DNA of 11,174 nt, taken from assembly GCA_001275005.1 (NCBI GenBank), contig JWZX01000950.1, positions 1 through 11,174 of the forward strand. Reading direction: 5' to 3'. The notes under the pieces were generated by a model, which had not been told where the DNA came from, searched no databases, and was given only the letters and a program-made list of their open reading frames with translations. A program made the translations under genes and the position numbers. Positions 1 through 6,741 of the stretch are shown here, one piece after another. This DNA comes from Chrysochromulina tobinii (taxonomy: Eukaryota; Haptophyta; Prymnesiales; Chrysochromulinaceae). Position 1 is the stretch's first letter. The number at the start of each line of letters is the position of its first letter.

Positions 1-481
1 AGGTCGCCTCAGCCACGAGAGATTCGCTGCCGTGTGCTCGGTGCTCAGCAAGGGCCGCTGTCAGTTTATCGCAGTCGCCGGACGCCATCGCCTCCCTCAA
101 GGCCGCATTGCTCGCCTCTAATCGGCCAATTTCCTTATCGGCCACGCACTTGACTTTGGAGCCGACTGTGAGCGGCTCAAGGACGTCGGCGGCTGTCTCG
201 CACAAGTGCAGGTCCTTGATGTCGGAGCCACGGAAGATGATGTAGTCGTAGATCTCGGACGGCGCCGGGATCGGGTTGTCCGGCTTGCGATTCTCCGTGC
301 CGAAGGAGCGCACGTTCTGCAGCGCCACCGTTGATTCCTGCGTGTTGATCGTGTACAGCGTGCCCTCGTAGCGGATCTCGCTCTTGGAGATGAGCACAAT
401 GCGGCTGCTAAGGTAAGGCATTGCGTTCGCCAACCCGACGTCGCGGCTGCCAAGGAAAGGCAAAGGCACGCCTCCGGACAT
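1..481 (-). CDS. LSm14/Scd6/RAP55-type protein, N-terminal part (runs off the window)
   Basis: Starting at the ATG at 481-479, the minus-strand frame opens with MSGG, the classic start of animal LSm14 proteins. It then gives a full divergent LSm domain: [17 protein letters not shown] (about residues 30-46), VRSFGTENR, and [18 protein letters not shown]. In this family the domain binds decapping and translational-repression partners in cytoplasmic P-bodies and stress granules. After it (from about residue 100) comes a helical stretch, [20 protein letters not shown], which is not the usual LSm14 linker. The frame stays open for 160 codons to the left edge, so the FDF/TFG and RGG parts would lie outside. 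The start is oddly doubled: PFLGSR at residues 8-13 and PYLSSR at 22-27, 42 nt apart. A second in-frame ATG lies at 421. The frame is also open upstream into the ankyrin gene, so this could be a C-terminal domain of a fusion. Domain identity is very secure; the start codon less so. Confidence 0.88.
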   Translation of the reverse strand, partial: MSGGVPLPFLGSRDVGLANAMPYLSSRIVLISKSEIRYEGTLYTINTQESTVALQNVRSFGTENRKPDNPIPAPSEIYDYIIFRGSDIKDLHLCETAADVLEPLTVGSKVKCVADKEIGRLEASNAALREAMASGDCDKLTAALAEHRAHGSESLVAEAT

Positions 482-516
482 TGGGCTGGCTGGTGGATGT
501 CTGTGGTTTGTTGCTG

Positions 517-2655
517 CTACGTCGCTCGCGACTGCATCGCCTGCGGAGACGTCAGCAGCGTCGCATTCATTCGCGCCACAATCCGAACGCACCTGCTTGC
601 TTCCAGTTGTGATCTTCTTCTTGACCGTGCGCGCATTCGCTGATAGGCGATCAGCCTCAGCCTTCTCTGCTGCCGCCTTCTCAGCCCCTATGTGCTCCGC
701 CTCGAGCCGCTCTGCGTCTGCATGTTCAGCCGCTGCCCTCTCGGCCGCGGCCGCGGCCGCCGCGCGTGCCTCGCGCGCCTTCTCGCGCGCCTTGCACTGC
801 ACCTGCTCCATCGCCTCCGCCTCGCGCTCCGCCTCAGCTCGCTCGAGCTCGTCTCGCCGCTTCTGCGCCGCCTTCGCCTCTTGCTGCTCCTTCTTGGCTA
901 CCTTGCGGCACTCCTCGGCGAGTTGATCGCGCAATCGGCGCGCCTCCTTGAGCACGGCCGCCGTGCTCGTCACATTCGGGTCCACCGCGCTTACGCATGC
1001 ATTGATCGCCTGGCGCAGGTCGGCGAGGCGCGTCGTGACGGGCACGCCCCCGGACTCGTCACACGCCGCCTTGCATGCGGCGCGAAGTACGCACTCCGCC
1101 ACCTCAGCAGCACTCTGCGACTGCTTTGCGCGCAGCTCGTCACGCCGATTCATTGCGCGCACCATCAAGCCACCATCCGATGTGAACATTTGCACAGCAG
1201 CGGACGCCGGCGCCGGCGACAGCTCGAGCAAGTCGCACAGACGGTCCACAATGGTGAGCGGCGCAGAGCCGTTGCGGCCGCTCGCAGCCTCCGTGCTCAG
1301 GGCACGCGCATGCGCCGCCTCGGTCACGGCGTCGATGGCCTTCTCGAGGCGTGCCAATGCCCACTCCTCCGCAGTGCCGTTTGCACCAGAAGCGACGGCG
1401 CCGCGAAGCCCCTCGCCCACGAGCATTGTACCGAGCGCATTTGAGCTCTCGAGGGCTTCGCAAAGCTCCTCAACGGCCTGCCTGGCCTTCGCGATCGCGT
1501 CACGCACGCCCTGCTCACGCGCTCGGATCACACGCGCGCACTCCACCTTGCCGACCATGTCAGCGTGCTCATCCGCCTTGAGCCCAAATTGCGCCGACCT
1601 GCGCTTGCAGTCGGCTCCAAAGTCAAGGAGGACCTCGACACACGCTACACTGCCGGAGGTGGCCGCGAGCAGCAGCGGGAACCATCCGTTGTTATCCATG
1701 TTGTCGGGCTCGTTGGCGTCCGCGCGCGCCTTGAGCAGCCGCTGCGCCACGCGGTAGCTGCCGTGGAAGCAGGCCAGGTCGAGGGGGGTGAAGTTATTGC
1801 CGATGCACCATCGAGTGCCCACGCTATCGCGCCCGCCTTCGCGCAGCCACTTGGACACGTATGCGACGTCATCCATCTCGATGGCCACCTCGAGAGTAAT
1901 CGTGAGCTGCTCCTCTGTCGCTTCAGGCGAGCGCCTCTGCTTGATGCCCATCTCGGTGAGCTCACGCTGCGCCGCCGATGTACCGAGCGAACCCACACGC
2001 CTGCCCTGCGCGGTCTCGATGCGCTTCTCGCGCCGCTGGGCATGCATACGCACCGCATGGTGACACTGGCGCGCGCGCTCGTCGCTGCCAAGCTCACAGA
2101 AGCCGAGGGCCGCGCGCGGTGAGCCTCTCGGCGCGCCGGCCCACTGCAGGTCTGGGCGCGCGTCGTACTCGAACAGGAGGTCGACCATGCGCTTATCGCT
2201 CACGGCGCACGCCGCCATCAGGGGCGTGATGGCCATGGTGCTCCCGTCCGAATGTACCCCGTCGGGCGAGGCGCGCGCCTTGAGTAGCAGAACGGCGCAT
2301 GCAACCGAGCCGCACCGGCATGCACAAGCGAGCGGGGAGAGTCCCTCGGTGGTGTCGATGATATGGATCGGGAAGCCGTTTCGGATGAGCTCAGTGAGGA
2401 AATACAAGTTGCCATTGCCGGCGGCATACCAGACGGGCGAGCGCTGCTCATCGTCCACATGGGCTGCAATGAGCGCCTGCCCCTCGGGTGGCAAGATTGT
2501 ACGCAGCTCGAGCAGCCTCGCGATCTCCTTGTCCTCGTCCAACTCAATGACCATGCACAGCATGTGTGCGAGCACATGTACCTGCCAGACGGCGAGTAGG
2601 TACCCTGCCGTCAGGTACCTACCGTCTGGCAGCATCCAGTTCCGGCTCACGATCC

Positions 2656-2736
<81 letters not shown>

Positions 2737-4692
2737 GCGGCGCGTGCTGCATCCGATTCGAATCACCGGGCGCCGCCGCAGAGGCGCCATTCGCGCCGCC
2801 GGTGTCGAGCGCCCTGGCCGTGTGGACTGGCTCACGCAGGCGCACCGCCTCGTCGAGTGCCATCGCCACTGGTGACCACTGATGACCACTGATGACCTCT
2901 GATGACCTCTGATGACCTCTGATGATCTCGTCGAGTGCAATCGCCACTGGCGCGACGGGCAGCCGTCCAAAGGGCGTGTCGAGTCGTTTGGCGAGCTGCC
3001 GCAGCCATCCTTTGATCAGCCCGGTGCCTTGCGGCTGACCGAGCGACTCCTCGTGTTGCGCGGCCTGACCCAAGAACCACTGGGCGCCTTGTAGGTCCTG
3101 CGACGAGCGCTGCACCTGCTTTTGGTATTCGCTGATGTCCTCGGCCACGTTGGCCGCTTGAGGCGGGATGCATTGCAGCACGCCTGCGACGCGCCATTGG
3201 CCATAGAGAAGGCGTCGGCTGCATTCCCGGGCGATAGCGGCGCACTACTGGGGTTGCCGACACCCGTATCTTCTCCGGCGCCTTCGACGTCGTCCACTCC
3301 ACGCACCTCGGTGAGCGCGGTCAGCGGCACAAAATGCGTACGCCAGTGGCCGTTCAACTCAACGGATACGCGGCAGCGCGCCGAGCTCACCTCGAACTCG
3401 AGTACCACGCCGCGCCGGCCGATGATGACGGGCACTTGAGATTGGTCGGAGATCTCGACCAGCTTGCCCTCGGGCAGCTTGCCATGCCGGAAGGCATTAA
3501 GGAGCAGGCGCACGCACTCGACGTCCCCACGCTCACGTGCGATCGCCATAGCGGTGCGCCCGTCCTGCGTGGTCATGCTCGGATCGGCCGCATGCTGCAG
3601 CAGCACCTTGACGCACGCGGCATGCCGGCTGTCCACCGCAATCATGAGCGGCAAGAGTCGCGCCGAGATGGGCACCACGTTCGGGTCGGCTCGCTCGCTC
3701 AGCAACAGCTCACACACGTTGGATGAGCCCTGCTGGCACGCACAGTTGAGGAGCACCTGGCGCGCCTGCTCTCGAGTCGGCGCAAAAGGCTGCCCCATCA
3801 CCACGAGCTGCGTGCAGGCCAGCCGCTGCTGCAACTCCTGCATCTCGAGCTTGGGATTGCGCGCGTGCTTCGTGAGGGTCTCGAGCGCGTTCGTGAGGAT
3901 CGTGTTGTACAGACTCTCGTCCGTCGGCTTGCCGCCCGCATTGAGCAGCATGCTGACCAGCTGCGAGTCCCCGCGCGCAATCGCCGTCCGGAGGGCCACA
4001 AATTGATCTGGCCCGGGTTCGCTGCCGGGCAGGATGGGCGGCGCGTGCGCCTCGAGCAGCATCTGGACGCACCTCACGCGCCCGTGCAGCATGCCATTCG
4101 AAGTAGGATTCACGGAGATCGCGGATTGAATCAGGCTGAAGCCGTCCATGGCCGTGAGCAGCGGCGGCGACCGGGCGGGCGCACTCGCACTCACGCCCAT
4201 GGCTCCAAATTGGAGCAATTGTGACAGCATCTGAGGGTCTGAACGGAGGCATGCCTGGCGGAGCGAATGCACGTACTCGCTCTCCGGCGTCATCCCGTCC
4301 TCAATTCGGTCGATCGCGATGGAATGCTGCGCGTCAGCATGACCCTGTGCAGGCGCGAGGCCAAGCAGCCGCCGAGCCTCAGCTTCGGTCTTTGGTCCGC
4401 CACGCCCGGCGGCGTGCATGACCCCGAGGCTGCACTGCACATCAGCATGCCCCTGTGCAGCCGCGAGGCTACACAGGCGCCGCGCCTCGGCCTCGTCCGT
4501 TTCGATGCGCGCTTCGCCCCTCCAGTGGGCCAACGCGATGCCGAAGCTAGACCAAAAGGTCACCTCGGGCATAAGCCCCGAGACCACCTCTCTTAGGAAC
4601 TTGGCGTGTACCTGTGGGTGCTCCCGAAAGATGCGCTCCTTCCTCTCTGGCGTGGGGAAGAAGCGCCCAGGTCCGCCACGCCCTTGGAGCAT
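517..4692 (-). CDS. Sel1/ankyrin/SH3-like/polyQ/coiled-coil mosaic protein
   Basis: Exon 1 runs 4692-3249. About residues 66-125 hold two Sel1-like repeats ([20 protein letters not shown], then a second [19 protein letters not shown]). About 230-400 hold ankyrin-type repeats ([32 protein letters not shown]). About 423-462 is a small SH3-like barrel ([20 protein letters not shown]). A 65-nt intron (3248-3184) leads into a second long exon. That exon has a Q-rich helical stretch, 25 glutamines (2731-2657), about five more ankyrin repeats (roughly 2450-1620; e.g. [20 protein letters not shown] and [20 protein letters not shown]), then a highly charged Ala/Glu/Arg coiled coil (about 960-640). The role is probably protein-protein scaffolding; no catalytic motif is visible. 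The first in-frame ATG is at 4692. The 3' end given (TAG 519-517) assumes an intron at 592-541. Without it the frame runs on, without a stop, into the LSm14 domain. Confidence 0.75.
541..592 (-). other. Candidate intron at the 3' end of the ankyrin gene (52 nt)
   Basis: The donor CAG/GTGCGT is strong, CTGAC about 12 nt before the acceptor resembles a branch point, and the acceptor is TCTCCGCAG/G. If it is spliced, the ankyrin protein ends after seven more codons at TAG 519-517, 35 nt before the LSm14 MSGG start, giving two genes. If it is retained, the frame is open and the two are fused. Sequence alone does not decide. Confidence 0.45.
2582..2632. repeat. Inverted repeat / hairpin next to the CAG tract
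   Basis: CTGCCAGACGG (2582-2592) pairs with CCGTCTGGCAG (2622-2632), and TAGGTACC (2597-2604) pairs with GGTACCTA (2614-2621). This leaves a 9-nt loop and a 4-nt one-sided bulge (CGAG): 19 paired bases without mismatch. It lies inside the apparent coding frame, 25 nt from the CAG run. Confidence 0.85.
2657..2731 (-). repeat. (CAG)25 trinucleotide repeat encoding polyglutamine
   Basis: Twenty-five uninterrupted CTG triplets on the plus strand read as CAG (Gln) in the ankyrin gene frame; the other frames would give poly-Ser, poly-Ala, poly-Cys or poly-Leu. The purity of the run suggests recent expansion and length polymorphism between strains. Confidence 0.95.
2849..2950 (-). repeat. Decamer array A flanked by a 24-nt direct duplication
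   Basis: A 24-nt coding segment occurs at 2849-2872 and 2927-2950 (23/24 identical, offset 78). Between them lie about 5.4 units of a 10-mer, GATGACCTCT or GATGACCACT on the plus strand, which is AGAGGTCATC in gene sense. The offset is a multiple of three and the frame stays open, so both copies encode PVA(I/M)ALDE around a (R/S)GHQ-type repeat peptide. Confidence 0.9.
3184..3248 (-). other. Intron of the ankyrin mosaic gene (65 nt, GT-AG)
   Basis: The upstream frame loses protein-like character after GVGNP, and the downstream frame has a TAG at 3247-3245. Removing 3248-3184 (donor GTAGTG, acceptor GTCGCAG before GCGTG) deletes that stop and joins both frames in phase 1. The joined text reads [23 protein letters not shown]. 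It is the only canonical pair I found here that restores the frame. A sequencing or true frameshift remains a weaker alternative. Confidence 0.65.
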
Positions 4693-4853
4693 AGGTCTCC
4701 GCGCGCGGTTTTCCACAAAAGGGACTGTCTTTCGAAGTCTTTACTCAATTTGGTCTTTTCCCGATCCTCATAGAGATGCCCTGGACTCTTCACTGTGAAG
4801 AGACATGGCGGGCTCCAGCGAGGAAGGCTAGTCACGTCGGAACCCCTAACATC
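4693..4853. promoter_or_regulatory. Divergent intergenic region with a palindrome
   Basis: Only 161 nt separate the ATG of the minus-strand ankyrin gene from the likely ATG of the plus-strand membrane protein, so promoters and leaders must be packed here. It is locally AT-richer (4712-4772) than either gene. CTCTTCAC-T-GTGAAGAG (4786-4802) is a palindrome with 8-nt arms and a plausible shared binding site. An in-frame upstream ATG at 4776 lies just 5' of it. No TATA box is obvious. Confidence 0.5.
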
Positions 4854-6256
4854 ATGCCGGACTATGACCGACTCTCGCTGACCCTCTCCGTTTTCGGACT
4901 GGGCTCGTGCGTCGTTCATGCCGCGATTCTTCCTTGGGCGCCCACATGGAGCATCCTCCTTGCTCCAGTGCACGCCGCGTGCTGCGGCTTCCTGCTGCTC
5001 CTTCTGCACCCAGGGATCGGGGCAATGCTCCAGCGCTTGCAGGTGCTCGGCGATCAGGCGGACCCACTGGTGGTCCTTAATGATCCGATCGTAAAATCAG
5101 CGATGAGCTCGTCGCCACCGCCGCCGCAGCCGTGGCGGCACACGCTGTTTGCGCTTGTGCTCCGCGCCCTCGCCGATCTCTTCGCGGCGATGCATGCAGC
5201 CCGCAGCCGCGGCGGCGGCGCTGGCGCGGAGCTCACGCCCGCCGTGCTCGAGAGCCTGCACGAGGCCGCCGGCGCGGCGAGCATCGGCTGCCTGCTATAC
5301 GCCTCGTGGCACCTCGGCGCCCAGCCGTCGAGCTTCCTCTCCTCAATGTGCTGGGGTCTCAGCATGTGCGGGGGTGTGCAGATGCTGCTCTCGGCGCCAC
5401 CGCCGGCTGCGTTGGGCACTGTGGCGCTTTATCAAGGGGGCCTCGCCGCCGCGCGCTCGCTGCTCGCGTGTGCGCTCGTGGCACAGGCCGCGAGCGCCCT
5501 GTGCGCCGCTCTCTCCGCGTCGGGTAAGGGCACGTTGCCGCCACCATGCGCGGATGTGCCGCGCTGGAGCGCTCAGACTGCGGGCAGCTTGCTCCTGCTC
5601 TCACGCCCAATGCTTGCGGCCCTGCTGCCCGCGGGCGGCGGCGCGCTCGCGTTTGCCGCTGAGCGGCTCGGCATGAGCGCACTCACCCTCTCTGCCTATG
5701 TGGCGCACTTCCCGCTCATCCCATGCGACGGCGAAGGGGACGTGGACGGCGCTACGGGAGGTGGCCGTGGTTACGAGTCACTCGAGCAGATGCGCGCAGC
5801 GCGGCGCGCGGCGCGCGAGGCGGCGCAGAGGGCGTACGTGCCGCCGCCGCCGCCGTTGCTGCAGGACAGCATAGGCCACAGAGGGGGCGTACAGGGCCTG
5901 CAATGGCACGATAGCTCCCTCTGCCGAGACGACGACGGTGCGACGCCGCGCCTTGCACCGGCGTGCCCGCGACGACGCTCCCGCGCCCGCACTCGAAGAT
6001 CCCGACGACTGTGACTGTGAATGCCCGCGACGACGCGATCCGTCCGCTCACTGCACTCACCCCCGCCGCGCTGTTGTCTGGCTGTGGCGCAGGCGATGAG
6101 GCTCATGCCTTCTACGAGGCGGTGCAGGGCGGCACCTTCCGACCACTCGAGCGGCCAGCCGCGCCGCCGTCGGAGCGACCCGCAGTCGCAGCCGCAGCGG
6201 CGCAAGGGCCGGCCTCCGGGGCTTCCGGGGCTTCCAGGGCGGCCTCGTCGGGCTAG
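4854..6256 (+). CDS. Multi-pass membrane protein of unknown family
   Basis: I do not recognise this protein. From the ATG at 4854 it shows hydrophobic stretches at about residues 8-28, 32-53, 95-113, 140-152, 160-182, 187-222, 243-262 and 264-288, suggesting six to eight membrane segments. Small residues (Ala, Gly, Ser) are abundant within them and a Pro-rich loop sits at about 87-93. The tail is cytosol-like: an Arg/Ala-rich helix (EQMRAARRAAREAAQRA), then VPPPPP. The start at 4854 is preferred because the first hydrophobic segment begins close behind it; an in-frame ATG at 4776 would add 26 polar residues. The 3' end assumes an intron at 5938-6092 leading to an exon with YEAVQGGTFRP and an Ala/Ser/Gly tail (about 415 residues in all). 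Unspliced, it would stop at 6014 after a low-complexity Arg tail. A transporter or lipid-handling role cannot be inferred. Confidence 0.6.
5938..6092 (+). other. Candidate intron of the membrane protein gene (155 nt)
   Basis: The frame degenerates into Arg-rich text after CRDDDG, while a different frame downstream looks protein-like (DEAHAFYEAVQGGTFRPLER). Donor G/GTGCGA at 5938 and acceptor TGGCTGTGGCGCAG/G ending at 6092, preceded by a T-containing tract, restore the frame in phase 1. Other donors in the stretch are possible. Confidence 0.45.
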
Positions 6257-6329
6257 CGTCGTCTCGGGCGTCGGACTCGACGTCGGGCGTCGTCTCGGGC
6301 GTCAGGGCGGCCTCGTCGGGCTAGCGTCG
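6235..6329 (+). repeat. 27-nt direct duplication that includes the stop codon
   Basis: The 27-nt segment at 6235-6261 recurs exactly at 6303-6329 (offset 68). It contains the TAG that ends the membrane protein frame, so the stop region is present twice. A 16-nt segment, CGTCGTCTCGGGCGTC, also occurs twice in between (6257-6272 and 6288-6303). Confidence 0.9.
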
Positions 6330-6741
6330 CACACTGTCCAGAGCAGCACGAAGGGACCCGTCGTCGTTCCCTCGCAATTCGTATCGGTAGAATCTCCCGT
6401 GCCCGCGTACAGGTGCGTTAAAGCGCCGGCATCGGGGTATGTCGTAATGCCCCGCCTTCCGGCCGCCTTGGCCGGTGTGCGAGAGAGCGCCAGGGTGCTT
6501 TGCCTTAGCCCGTTAGCGCGGTGAACCTAACGTAAACAAATCGCACGCTCGTTAAACTCATTCTGGATTCTCCAAACTCCGCTATGCGCTATCGATGTCC
6601 ATCACGAAATCAACAAATCATCGACGTAGCACGTACCTTCGACCATGACCTTCGACCTAGGATGCGAACTATGGCGAACTCGTAAGTCCAAGCGCATCGT
6701 CAACCATCAACGGGGCAAAAAGGCAAGGGGGCGGCGTAGCG
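6257..6741. other. Spacer between convergent genes
   Basis: No convincing gene is visible here; the stretch lies between the 3' ends of the plus-strand membrane gene and the minus-strand gene at 6742. It holds the duplication above, a small GC hairpin (CCGGCC-GCCTT-GGCCGG, 6459-6475), and from about 6525 an AT-richer tract that is unlike the flanking coding DNA and probably 3' UTR. I see no certain poly(A) signal. Confidence 0.5.

Noticed and set aside
692-1757. Long plus-strand open frames opposite the ankyrin/coiled-coil gene
   Set aside because: They are Arg/Ser/Ala/Leu-rich low-complexity text. The minus-strand frame gives ankyrin repeats and a regular coiled coil, so these are antisense shadows caused by high GC.
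2040-2110. MYND-type zinc finger in the ankyrin protein
   Set aside because: A CHH...H cluster is present, but the spaced Cys pairs of a MYND finger are not.
4714-4716. Start of the ankyrin gene at 4716
   Set aside because: This codon is GTG. For a eukaryotic gene the in-frame ATG at 4692 is the better start.
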